Below, one piece after another: positions 8,026-17,852 of a stretch of 25,397 bases of DNA; positions within the stretch are counted from its first letter, which is position 1, and each line of letters starts with the position of its first letter. Source of the DNA: Nemertoderma westbladi (lineage: Eukaryota > Xenacoelomorpha > Nemertodermatida > Nemertodermatidae); contig JAUCBJ010005142.1 in the NCBI GenBank assembly GCA_032718475.1, positions 1-25,397 of the forward strand. The letters are read 5' to 3'. Both the position numbers and the translations under genes were made by a program. The notes beneath the pieces are model-generated. The model did no database searches, was not told where the DNA came from, and saw nothing but the letters and a program-made list of their open reading frames with translations.

Positions 8026-9543
8026 CTACTTATCACCCATGCTATTTGCTAGATCATCCGCATTTTCAAGGCCAGTGTCCTTTAAGATGCGTCTCAAGAA
8101 AGTCATGGGCTGTCCACCATGCTTATTCACTCCATGAGGCTGCCAAAGCACAAGATTATGCACTGGCTGGTCCTCACGGCGAAAGCAATATCCTCCAAAG
8201 CGGAGGCGATTTTGTTCTAGTGTCAATCTTGGGGGAACCAATGAGACACCTCCAATGTTATATAGTGTCTGGTTGGAGATGTGTGCATTGTACTTGACAC
8301 AATGAACCCGGCGTAGCATTCTTGTGAATGTGCCATCCAGAGATTTGGTGTCCTCAGCAGTTAGAGCCCAGCATGGACTCTCATAGAGGAGTACTGGAAC
8401 TACTGCTGCTCTAAATAATCGGACCTTAAGTTTCCGATTAATTCTCGGTGACTGGAAAGCCTATTCAAGGCTGCCCATGCCTTTCCCTTACGTATTCGAA
8501 GGTCCTCACCTGACTTCCGGATCCATGATCCCAGGTAACAGAAGTCATCCACATGCTCAAGCATACCATCTTTTGAGCTTATGCTCATCCGATCAGAGGC
8601 TTGCTGAGGACTTTCAATGTTAACTGTCAAAATTTTGGTCTTTCTGGAGTTAATAAAAAGACCAACACTAGAAACAGCATGTTCTAATGAGCTGAGGAGC
8701 CGTTGGGCTCCCTCTAGTGATTCTGAGAGTACTCCTAAGTCATCAGCAAAGTCTAGATCAGTTAGGTACTTGGCAGGATTTCCTCGACTTCTGGAGCCAG
8801 TAGGTGGAGTTATCATCACCCCATCATCATTATGATGATCTAAGGACATGCGTAGAACATAGTCAACAACAATTATGAACAAGAAAGGTGCAAGTGTGTC
8901 TCCCTGGAGGACGCCCCATAACACTTCAAATGGTTCTGTGTCACCGTCAACAGTAGACACAAATGTTGTCGAACCATCGTATACTATCGTATATATATAC
9001 ATCGTATACGTATAATGAAAGTATGCTGAACATACGTGAGCGAGAGACTGAATCAGAGGCCTTGAAGAAGTCAACAAAGATAACAGCCAGGTGCCTGTCT
9101 TTCTTTTTTGATAACTCGTCAATTATCCTTCTAAGTGCCAAAATGGGCTCCATGGTCCCACGACCTTTACGGAATCCATTCTGATTTCCACGGTGCAGTC
9201 TATCAATGGGATCCCTGATGCGATTTAATAGAATTCTATTGTATAGCTTTGCAGCAATCGAGATCAATGAGATTCCCCGAAAAGAACCATAGAGTGTTAG
9301 GTTGCCCTTCTTGGGAACAGGCACCAACTTATTTGTTTTCATTTCTTGTGGGACTCTTGTTGTTCGGTACATGTCTACTATGATGGGATAGATGAGCTTT
9401 AAACACTCAGGTATTTTAAAGACCTCAGGGGGAACACCATCTACTCCACTGGCACGATTGGTCTTAATGCTCTTTGCAGCAGCCTTCACTTCTGCAAAGG
9501 AGATAACGCCAATGGGAATAACTGGGAGTACAGACTCAGACAC
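8026..9543 (-). pseudogene. LINE ORF: reverse transcriptase and C-terminal domain
   Basis: The RT begins at 9543 with AAAKSIKTNRASGVDGVP, then LVPVPKKGN, FRGISLISIAAKLYNRIL, NQNGFRKGRGT and FVDFFKASDSV (motif A, near 9045-9080, with KASD where KAFD is usual). Near 8960-9040 the sequence turns into cgtata/atcgta-rich simple repeat and the frame shifts; DNA normally coding for about a dozen residues is scrambled. The second frame carries YDGSTTFVSTVDGD, GVLQGDTLAPFLF (near 8880-8920), LDFADDLGVL (motif C, near 8729-8760, catalytic Asp pair present) and DFCYLGSWIRKSGEDLRIR. Another frameshift near 8450 leads to KLKVRLFRAAVVPVLLY. The C-terminal domain (8319-8026) reads MLRRVHCVKYNAHIS, LEQNRLRFGGYCFR and FLRRILKDTGLE. 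RT synthesises DNA on the element's own RNA at the nicked target. Confidence 0.9.
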
Positions 9544-10345
9544 TTACTTCTATAAAGTTATCAGGCAATACCCTGTCATTATTGAGGAGCTTTTCAAAGT
9601 GGGCCTTCCAACCATTGAGGCGATCGGCTGGTGATTCAGCCTTAACCTTGGTGGTTGGTTGGCTTTTACGCCCAGTAAGCAAGTTGATCGATTTCCATGC
9701 CTGGGATGATTGCCTGCTGTCGTCAGCATCATTGATGGCATCAACCTGTTGGTTTATTAGCTCCTGTAAATTAACAGAGTACTGCCTGTTCAGGGACCTA
9801 GATGCAGCCTTAACTGCATTCTTGGCCGCTGTAGTCTGTTTGAGTCGGGACTCTTTCTGCGCCTCGTAGAGGTCATTTCGGCACTTCTGAATTTTGTTGT
9901 CAGTCCAGGGGGCCCTTTTCCTGTTTCGAGGATATACAGGAACTGTTTCTGCAGCTGCTAACTTAACTGCCTCTGTGAAGGCAGTATAGCTCTCACAGTG
10001 ATCTGCCGCCTCAGAGGCAAGAACCTCATACCTGTTGCTCAGCTGTAGTGTGAAGCTGGATCTCACACTTGGCTGTTGCAACAGAGAGGACCAGTCATGC
10101 CGCGGCAAGGCAGATTTCGTTGTTCTGCTAGGACGCAGACTAAGTCTTACCTTGGCCACAATAAGGCGGTGATCACTGGAGAAGGGTCGTAGTGTAAATG
10201 CAATTCAGTCTTGTATAGAGCTCCTGTATTTCCTACGAAACAGGATATGGTCTATCTGGGACTTGCGACCACTGGGTCCACTCTGATTCCATAGCTTTCC
10301 AGTTCGCTTCTTGAACTGGGTTCCAGCCGAAAACAATCCATTTCC
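9536..10345 (-). pseudogene. LINE ORF: endonuclease C-terminus and linker
   Basis: Translated on the minus strand, the first part (10345-10155) is the end of an APE-type endonuclease: GRKSQIDHILFRR (near 10238-10262) and FSSDHRLIVAK (near 10155-10183). In this family the endonuclease nicks target DNA to prime reverse transcription, and the SDH motif contains a catalytic histidine. An in-frame TGA at 10205-10207 separates the two motifs. The frame is then open from 10159 to 9536: a basic linker of about 200 residues with NRKRAPWTDNKIQKCRNDLY and AWKSINLLTGRK, ending NDRVLPDNFIE. There a frameshift (9536-9543 overlap) passes into the RT frame, where VLPVIPIGVISF continues. The N-terminal catalytic residues of the endonuclease are absent because of 5' truncation. 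Confidence 0.88.
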
Positions 10346-10353
10346 AGAGATTA

Positions 10354-10378
10354 TCAATATGCACCACGGAGTATAATT
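10354..10378 (+). repeat. 25-bp target-site duplication, right copy
   Basis: Identical to 7896-7920. It continues into taataatactaaatatat and a gcgccctttta...caaggcgcc patch, which belong to the pre-insertion sequence together with the DNA left of 7896. Confidence 0.9.
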
Positions 10379-10957
10379 ATAATTATAATAATACTAAATA
10401 TATTTATATAGCGCCCTTTTATAAAATTTAAACAAGGCGCCAATATGCAGTATAGCAGTAAAGGCCCATTTCCGCGCTGCATTTTTTTGAGCTTTATTTC
10501 TAGAATTTTTAGGTGAAACATTTTCTAGAAATTCAATGCTTCAAGATGAATCTGATAATTTGGGAATTTTCAATCATAAAATATAGAATAAAGCTCCAAA
10601 AAGCTAATAAAAAAGCTCAAAAAAAGCTGGATTAAATTTTGAAAATATTACGATTATACGCATAAATTAGTGGTGGTATGACATGAATGTTCTAGAAATT
10701 AAATTTAATCTCGAATTTTAAACACAAACTTTCATAGTCCTATGTAAACAATTGTAGGCCTAGGTGTAGATCTTTAATGTGAAGGTGGCTACCGAGAAAG
10801 GTTAAGGTAAAGGTTGGACAAGAGTTTGTGTACAATTAATGTAACATTTCCGTATAGCACTTACATTTATATTATACATCATTGTTGCCATGGCTACATT
10901 TTAGAGTTCTAGAACAAAACATTAATATTATTAACTATTCTAGAAATAAAAAATATA

Positions 10958-11200
10958 ATGTTTTACAACAAATTGCTAGTTTTCCTATTTAAAATTGCTA
11001 GTAATTTAAAAAAATTATTCAAAAAATTTTTGAGGTGCGAAATGCACAAACAGACAAAGGTCAAATTAAGGCTAGTAAAAGTCAGGTACAATAAGAAAAA
11101 TATACGACGTCAGGACGACGCCTTGTGTGAGGAGTGCATTAAAACTACGAAGATAAATTCCCCGAAAAACTGTTTGAATACATGTGGAGGCGATATATAA
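10958..11200 (+). CDS. Short open frame, unrecognised, doubtful
   Basis: An 80-residue frame from an ATG (10958) to TAA. The first 27 residues are hydrophobic and basic (FYNKLLVFLFKIASNLKK). The remainder is basic with four cysteines (CEMHK, DALCEECIK, NCLNTCGGDI). A CxxC pair and two further cysteines could suggest a small zinc site, but the AT-rich composition and lack of a recognised family make chance likely. It sits inside the possible DNA transposon at 10463-11829. Confidence 0.15.
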   Translation: MFYNKLLVFLFKIASNLKKLFKKFLRCEMHKQTKVKLRLVKVRYNKKNIRRQDDALCEECIKTTKINSPKNCLNTCGGDI

Positions 11201-11391
11201 GAAAAAGACAATTAAACGGATTCCGTGAGATATTAAAGGTCAACAAAAGCCAATACCCAATGGATAAATAAACTAATTAGTTACATCGGTAAACAAAAAC
11301 TCTATAGTCAATATTTGAAGTCAATACAAGATTTTGTTCTAGAACTCTTCAACGTTGCCATATAAACAATGAGATATGTTTTAAAAATGCA

Positions 11392-11598
11392 GTGCTATAC
11401 GGAACTCTAGCCAAAATTAAATTAGCTAAAGATTTGGAGAACTTTCCAAACTTGTGGAGAATATCACACCCACATTACATGAAAGAATTAGACTTGACGA
11501 GAATGATTGACTTTTGTAACATCCATTTTCGTTTGGGATTTCGAGGTACATTGGTAGACAATAATACAGCACAAGCTCCAAATGCAACTGGGGAATAG
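11392..11598 (+). CDS. Short open frame, unrecognised, possibly element-derived
   Basis: A 68-residue frame of balanced composition, more protein-like than its AT-rich neighbourhood: LAKIKLAKDLENFPNLWRIS, then HYMKELDLTRMIDFCNIHFR, ending in a polar tail. No family is recognised. It lies inside the possible DNA transposon (10463-11829), so it may be a decayed piece of an element protein or an exon fragment. The putative start lies in a run without a clear Kozak context. Confidence 0.2.
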   Translation: MLYGTLAKIKLAKDLENFPNLWRISHPHYMKELDLTRMIDFCNIHFRLGFRGTLVDNNTAQAPNATGE

Positions 11599-11829
11599 CT
11601 TACCTTTTGATGTTAATAATTTGAGGTACTTCTTAGTGCGCATAATTAATTATTAAATATTTTTGGGATTAAATTACTTTCACTTAAGTGGGATAGCTAC
11701 TAACCATCTCACTTAAAAACTACAACCAAATGAGTCCTATGATCTAATTCTAGAACTTAAAATGTAACTCCATTAAATAACGAGTAACCTCGAAAAAGAA
11801 GCTAAAAAATAGCAACTTGGAAACGGGCC

Positions 11830-14290
11830 TATATTCAAAAGTAGGAGGCGGTGTCGCCGTACCGACATTATAAAGAAATTTGAAAATTTACTAAAATAAT
11901 GCTAAATTAGTTTTAAAATACGCAAAACTTGTAACCATTTAACCGTTGCAATAAATTTTTGGTACCGGTATTGCTATTTCAAAAACAAAACACTAGCTAT
12001 CTGGGAAATTGTTACTTGATGATTTCTAGAATATTTGTTTGTTGTCACTGTAACCAGTGCCGGAGAGAAATTAATGTATACAATTTCACGTTTAAAAAAT
12101 GCATAATTTGCATTTGACTAAGGGTATTTATTTAACATTATTATTAAACATTATAGAACATAGTTAAAAAATACACCTTTTTTCGAATTTTTCACCAATA
12201 CTGTATATGGGGAAATATAATAAGAAATCAAGAAACTGGCCGAAATTTATTGAAGCTTATGAAATTACCTTTTATATAAATCAAAATTGAAAAAAACGAC
12301 TGGCAGATCAGTAGTATCTATTATATAAAATTTAATAAATTTTAAAAAAGTTTATTAAAAAGTTTATAAAAAAAACAGAAGGAAGCACAACACCGAGCTA
12401 AAATTATATTTATGGAGGTTTTCGGGGTCGCTGATTTAATTTCCGATGTCAGTTTTAATATTTGGAGGAATCTAGTCTGCCCGTCGGTCCGTTGTATGTC
12501 TGTCTGTCTTACATTTTTATATGATGTTAGACAACCACGACTTTAGAGGGATTGTGATATTAATATGAAAACGATAAAAATGGGGTCTTATTCCCTCAGA
12601 TACTACCTAGCATTTAGGGCCACTTGGGCCACTGTTAGTACACAGGCACTTTTCTTTCGTCTTACATTTTGACAGACAGATTGGCAGACAGATAATTAAT
12701 GTAATCAATAATCAGAGTGATGCGCAACTCCTTGAGGGTTTTTGAAAAAGTGACTAAATTATACTGTATGCTAGATAAAGACTACATATGCTAAAGCAAA
12801 AAGTTTATGACCCAGAGTGGTGTGTTCCAGAACGTTTTTATTCACTATTATCCAAATGGAAACAGCCCCGGTTTCAAATTATATACTGTATTGTGTTATA
12901 TATAGTAACGGTGACGTTTTGTACTGTTAAATTAATTAAAACAATTAATTCACAAACATACTATTGCATCAATATCAATCATTGATACCTGGTTGTGTCT
13001 TAATATGTTTAAAAAAACTTTTCACAAATGCAATGAGTGTATTAAATTCCATCAAATACATGCAATAACTACAATTCACATAATCGTATTCAGCAAAAAT
13101 ATGAGAGGTAGGTGTGACTGAAATTAAAATTGTCGTAAAAGTGCGCCATAAGATTGGGATTTCTGGTAATGTCGGTAATTATCCGTTTGTATTGGAATCA
13201 TTTTGGTACAATTTGTTCATTTTCAAATCGGACGAGCTTTCTTAACCGTTCCTAACCCATCGGCGAAATGGTAGGTTGTTTATTTTAAGCATAATTATTA
13301 CAGTTTTGTAGAATAACATTAATTTTCATACAGAGCTAAACTGAAAGGGTGAGTTCTAAAGGAACAGAAAATGATTAGCATTCTTTATGCACCCTTGTGA
13401 TATGTTTTGTTGACCACCCACAATTCATGTCCTAGAAGAAATCATATCACATCTTACTAGTGATTATGTTTCTTTCATAATTCAAGAGTAGATAAGATTG
13501 AAATTTGGGACATTGCATCCATAAAAACAAGCATCATTAATGATGCAAGTCCGAGTCCATCTACTATATAGTAATTGGGTTAAGGATGGGGGGGGGGGGG
13601 GGGGGGTACATCATTTTTGGACAACTCTTCGATTTATCACTCCCACCGTTTCAAAATTGTTTGGTTTTGGTTATAATTTGGAATATTATATAATGTATAT
13701 AATATATACGAAATTCTATGAAAATGAACCTACACCGCAAGATGGCGCTGCAAATTATTTAATTCTTTACAATTCTACAAATTCTTTATGCAAATTTATG
13801 GGTTTTTTAATAAATAGTATTAAATTTTATTAACTAAAAATTTCATCGTGAAGAGACAACCAGTGTTATTTATTATTGAAGTGCAACTTAGTCACCTTAT
13901 AAACATTAGATTCTGCAGCTCTTCTGCTTATTTTGAAATAGGGTCGATGTCTGCGCTGAATGGCTCCGAACCACACGGGTCATAGATATTTGTTACACCA
14001 CCAGGTATCGAATCATTGTCAGATATCGCTGCAAAGCAACACTACGCAGTTCGCAATTAATCATATGTAAATCCCGAATAAATCTGTGTGTCTTTTAGCA
14101 GTCGTTTTTGGATTGTGGACTTATAGACAATGCTTGTGGCACCTCCGTGAAGGCCTCATGGCCACATAGTGGGCGCATCGGCCATACTTCGGGAAATTCT
14201 TTTATACAATTTATCTTTGGTTATCAGTGAGTGTGGTTTGCTGTGGTCTTGATATGTATTGCTATGAATTTGCTATGAATATGATAGGAA
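11830..14290. other. Intergenic, AT-rich, no gene seen
   Basis: About 2.4 kb without a credible gene. It contains a TTCTAGAA site (12024-12031), short CTGT/CAGA simple repeats near 12484-12510 and 12670-12692, and a G19 run at 13588-13606. A word, cgactttagaggg, near 12539 recurs at about 23410 with similar flanks for some 20 bases. Frames at 12788-12985 and 13540-13833 are AT-driven, and the second runs through the G19 tract. Confidence 0.6.
13588..13606 (+). repeat. G19 homopolymer run
   Basis: Nineteen consecutive G on the plus strand in an AT-rich setting. It is one of three runs of 19-21 G/C in the window (also 22301-22321 and 23913-23932). The length may be imprecise if sequencing slipped. 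Confidence 0.9.
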
Positions 14291-15786
14291 TTAGAGTGGA
14301 AGGGTTTACTGTGGAAGATCACCCATGGTGGTGAACAGGCATTCCTTTAGGAAACAGAGTAGAAGGGTTTAATATGGAAGATCACCCATGGTGGTGAACA
14401 GGCAATCCTTTAGGAAACAGAGTGGAAGGGTTTACTGTGGAAGATCACCCATGGTGGTGAACAGGAATTCCTTTAGGCAACATAGTGGAAGGGTTTACTG
14501 TGGAAGATCATCTATGGTGGTGAACAGGCATTCCTTTAGGAAACAGAGTGGAAGGGTTTACTGTGGAAGATCACCCATGGTGGTGACAGGCATTCCTTTA
14601 GGAAACAGAGTAGAAGGGTTTAATATGGAAGATCACCCACGGTGGTGAGCAGGCATTCCTTTAGGAAACAGAGTGGAAGGGTTTACTGTGGAAGATCACC
14701 CATGGTGGTGAACAGGCATTCCTTTAGGAAACAGAGTGGAAGGGTTTACTGTGGAAGATCATCCATGGTGGTGAACAGGCATTCCTTTAGGAAACAGAGT
14801 GGAAGGGTTTACTGTGGAAGATCACCTATGGTGGTGAACAGGCATTCCTTTAGGAAACAGAGTAGAAGGGTTTAATATGGAAGATCACCCATGGTGGAGA
14901 ACAGGCATTCCTTTAGGAACCAGAGTGGAAGGGTTTACTGTGGAAGATCCCCCACGGTGGTGAACAGGCATTCCTTTAGGAAACAGAGTGGAAGGGTTTA
15001 ATATGGAAGATCATCCATGGTGGTGAACAGGCATTCCTTTAGAAAACAGAGTGGAAGGGTTTACTGTGGAAGATCACCTATGGTGGTGAACAGGCATTCC
15101 TTTAGGAAACAGAGTAGAAGGGTTTAATATGGAAGATCACCCATGGTGGTGAACAGGCATTCCTTTAGGAACCAGAGTGGAAGGGTTTACTGTAGAAGAT
15201 CCCCCACGGTGGTGAACAGGCATTCCTTTAGGAAACAGAGTGGAAGGGTTTACTGTGGAAGATCACCCATGGTGGTGAACAGGCATTCCTTTAGGAAACA
15301 GAGTGGAAGGGTTTACTGTGGAAGATCATCCATGGTGGTGAACAGGCATTCCTTTAGGAAACAGAGTGGAAGGGTTTACTGTGGAAGATCACCCATAGTG
15401 GTGAACAGGCATTCCTTTAGAAAACAGAGTAGAAGGGTTTACTGCGAAGATCATCCATGGTGGTGAACAAGCATTCCTTTAGGAAACAGAGTGGAAGGGT
15501 TTACAGTGGAAGATTTCCCATGGTGGTGAACAAGCATTCCTTTAGGAAACAGAGTGGAAGGGTTTACTGTGGAAGATAACCCATGGTGGTGAACAGGCAT
15601 TCTTTAGGAAACAGAGTGGAAGGGTTTACTGTGGAAGATCACCCATGGTAGTGAACAGGCATTCCTTTAGGAAACAGAGTGGAAGGGTTTACTGTGGAAG
15701 ATCATTCATGGTGGTGAACAAGCATTTCTTTAGGAAACAGAGTGGAAGGGTTTACTGTGGAAGATCACCCATGATGATGAACTGGC
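14291..15786. repeat. 63-bp minisatellite, about 24 units
   Basis: Successive units start with attcctttaggaaacagag at 14341, 14404, 14467, 14530 and so on to 15724, a period of 63 bp with three 62-bp units (starting 14530, 15411 and 15599). A variant type carrying gtagaagggtttaatatgg instead of gtggaagggtttactgtgg occurs in units starting 14341, 14592, 14844 and 15096, that is every fourth unit. A related form is at 14970. Units 14781-15032 and 15033-15284 share the same ordered variants, indicating duplication of a four-unit (252-bp) block. The array ends at 15787 where attccttggcttcg leaves the pattern. Confidence 0.97.
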
Positions 15787-16429
15787 ATTCCTTGGCTTCG
15801 AAGCTAAAATGATTCTCCCATTCATTACTATGAATTTAATTACTATTATTCCAATATTGTTATACAATACATCCATGGGTTCTTCTTTGAATTCAATGAT
15901 TGCTCACATTGTTAGTGACTAGGGAATTGTTCATTTCTCTACTCCGAGGGGGACACACTCCTCATCCTGTTTAATGCATTAATTATTAAAATAATTTGTT
16001 ATGCCCTGCAGTTTTTTTTATCTGAAATCGTATTGTTGATCTTCGTCGAAGCGGTATAGTTGTTTTTAAGCACAATTAAGTAACGTTTCCAGTATTTTCA
16101 ATTATTATATTGTTATTAGTAGTCGTATCTAATATTATCTATGTCGTTTGCACTATTTTGTGTAGATCGGGATGTTGTCATTAAACAATTCATTGTGAAT
16201 TAAACTATATCTTTAGACCTATAGACCGATTATAGATAATTATCCATTGAGTTATACCTCTACTAGTATATCTGGTTATTTTATTGTTTGGAAAACAGTT
16301 GCTCTGAGTGGGTGGTAATTTTCCGGTGCTAAACCCGATAAAGGCTTTGTTACGGTGGCTGAATGTGGCAGAAGGAATGTATCTTAAACCTCGGGTGAGT
16401 CTAGCTAAATTGGGTTTTCTATTATGTTC
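15787..16429. other. Intergenic, no gene seen
   Basis: AT-rich DNA between the 63-bp array and a dispersed-repeat copy. A minus-strand frame at 16205-16462 (85 residues) is open but overlaps the repeat block and resembles nothing known. Confidence 0.6.
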
Positions 16430-16500
16430 CTTACTCTCGTTTATTGTTTTGGTTGCTTTCAACCCGCTTCTGTAACCTGCGTCTTTACGGCGGTGAGCTG
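16430..16500 (+). repeat. Dispersed repeat, divergent copy D
   Basis: Carries tcgtttattgttttggttgc followed by ttctgtaacctgcgtcttta, as at 1155-1262. It is followed by a short self-complementary cluster, ggtgagctgcg...gctcacccgcggtgagc (to about 16530). Confidence 0.45.
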
Positions 16501-16899
16501 CGATGAGCCTGGCTCACCCGCGGTGAGCTTGTACCTTTAAAGTTAAAGTTAAATTTTTTTGTTTTAAATTATATTTCGAGACACCAGGTGCAGTATTGTG
16601 AAATTGTTTCCGTCATTTATGTCCATAGAGGCATTAGTGGGTTTTGTTGTAATTAAGATTGATTGTAATGTAACCGGAAGAATATTTGTTAGCCTGGAAT
16701 TATGAAAAATAATGTGTTCGGTTTTCTTTTAAGAGTTCTTTTTAGTATTGTTGATATTGATTCTCCCGGGACAAGAAGTTGTCGAGAATTACAGTAGTAG
16801 TCGTTGCCAGTTGAGTAGGAACAATATTGGATTTATAACGAAACTGCATGTCTGAGTTGAGTTCCACCAACCCCACATATCACGTGCCACAGGCAGGAT

Positions 16900-17064
16900 A
16901 AATTATCAATTTAGGGAAAGGAGCAGGTTACAGTGGCACGTTATTTTAACCAAAACAATAAACTAAACACAATAGAACAGGTTGCAGTTTTAATTTTGAG
17001 AGTAATCAGCTGTTATTTGCGACGAATTTCCCCTGGAGAGTGTTGAATTTTTTGTTTCCCCCCC
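16900..17064 (-). repeat. Dispersed repeat, copy B (minus orientation)
   Basis: Read on the minus strand, it starts at a C7 run (17058-17064, G7 on the minus strand). It then gives a gaggggaaatt-like block, caaataacagctgattactc, tgtaacctgttctattgtg, tttagtttattgttttggtt, aataacgtgccactgtaacc and tgctcctttc. The copy at 22301-22490 shows the same blocks in the same order on the plus strand, with only scattered differences. The family has no coding potential and no recognised name. Confidence 0.85.
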
Positions 17065-17849
17065 TTTCCGCGGCTCTTATATGATATTTATGAAATTATT
17101 ACCTATACAAATTATTATCTATATGGAATTAGAATAATTATAAGTATAAGTTATTACCTCAGAAGCAATACCTGTATCAGTACTTAAATTTTTGCTTTGC
17201 TATTTTGTTGAAAATATGCAACTAGTTTCATACATCTTATTTCGGCCTAGAATATATAACAAATACATACATCACTTTGCATAAAGGTAATCTCTTGATA
17301 TGTCCAGCTTCGAAATAGGTTAGTTTGAGTTTAATTTATTTCCTTGATATGTAATGAAATTAACACTTTCAACACGTTATATTTAATTATAATTCTTCAG
17401 TAAATCATTCTGACAATGATTAACTAAAGACTACCTGCATGGGATAATAAATCATATGTCAACTGAAGTTTGATTGGCACATGGTTGCACCTTAACTAAA
17501 CGAGCTCATTATTATTCTATGCACGGCAGCCTTCATCACAACTCGAGCTAATTCGCAACCGGGGATACAGGAATTCGAACTGATATTTCTTATATTCAAT
17601 CCACCCAACAGCTGCCACCTACAAAGCGCTGCAATAAACAATAATTCCACTCTTATCTTGGACAAACGTCTCAAATAATTATTTTATATTGCTGCACTCA
17701 CACAAGTTTAGGGTGACAGTTGAAACACTAACTGATTCATTTCCGTGATAATTAACCTAGCAGCATGGATGACGATCACATTACCAGTGGCTACTGTATT
17801 GGTGGGTGTTTCATATTTCAGACTTTCCGTATGTAGCAAAAAATGTACG
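17065..17849. other. Intergenic, possible weak tRNA-derived segment
   Basis: AT-rich. On the minus strand around 17620-17560 there is tggcagctgttgg (A-box-like) followed 37 bases later by gttcgaattcc (B-box-like), then a moderately GC-rich stretch to about 17515. This could be a SINE head, but spacing is short and both boxes deviate from consensus. No gene was found. Confidence 0.25.
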
Positions 17850-17852
17850 TTA

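Larger units (their letters stand above)
7921..10353 (-). mobile_element. 5'-truncated non-LTR retrotransposon (LINE), RTE-like
   Basis: This is a 2,433-bp insertion between two identical 25-bp copies of target DNA. On the minus strand it begins abruptly inside the endonuclease domain near 10345 (5' truncation), runs through a linker, reverse transcriptase and C-terminal domain, and ends at about 7921 in a short tandem tail of TAG triplets followed by ATT repeats. A short-repeat tail and variable-length target duplication are usual for LINEs. The reading frame carries at least one stop and three frameshifts, so it is inactive, although the perfect target duplication argues against great age. 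RT words such as GVLQGDTLAPFLF and LDFADDLGVL resemble RTE-type elements of marine invertebrates; this clade assignment is from memory. A relative lies at 2960-3625. Confidence 0.92.
10463..11829. mobile_element. Possible DNA transposon with imperfect terminal inverted repeats
   Basis: The left end reads ggcccatttccgcgctgc followed by a T-run and gagctt (10463-10493). The right end, read on the opposite strand from 11829, gives ggcccgtttccaagttgc followed by a T-run and agctt. About 24 of 31 positions agree with two small gaps. The interval is 1,367 bp. Flanks are taaa on the left and tata on the right, with no clean target duplication. Two short plus-strand frames lie inside (10958-11200 and 11392-11598), neither resembling a transposase. 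Seven TTCTAGAA palindromes lie within it. The element call rests on the inverted ends alone. PIF/Harbinger ends can look similar, but that is speculation. Confidence 0.45.

Noticed and set aside
7824-8297. 157-residue plus-strand frame
   Set aside because: It crosses the LINE insertion boundary and is antisense to the RT C-terminal domain.
8617-9869. Plus-strand frames at 8617-8835, 8963-9184, 9392-9634 and 9582-9869
   Set aside because: Antisense shadows of the LINE ORF on the minus strand.
13540-13833. 97-residue plus-strand frame
   Set aside because: It reads through the G19 homopolymer as polyglycine and is otherwise AT-driven; no family resemblance.
14388-15466. Frames encoding 21-residue repeats (MVVNRHSFRKQSGRVYCGRS type)
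   Set aside because: They arise because the minisatellite unit is 63 bp. Variant units contain TAA and 62-bp units shift the frame, so no continuous protein exists.
14291-15786. CRISPR-like array
   Set aside because: The 63-bp units are contiguous and nearly identical throughout, with no unique spacers, and the context is eukaryotic.
17515-17640. tRNA gene or SINE on the minus strand
   Set aside because: A- and B-box matches are imperfect, spacing is 37 bases, and no cloverleaf forms; mentioned only as a weak hint.
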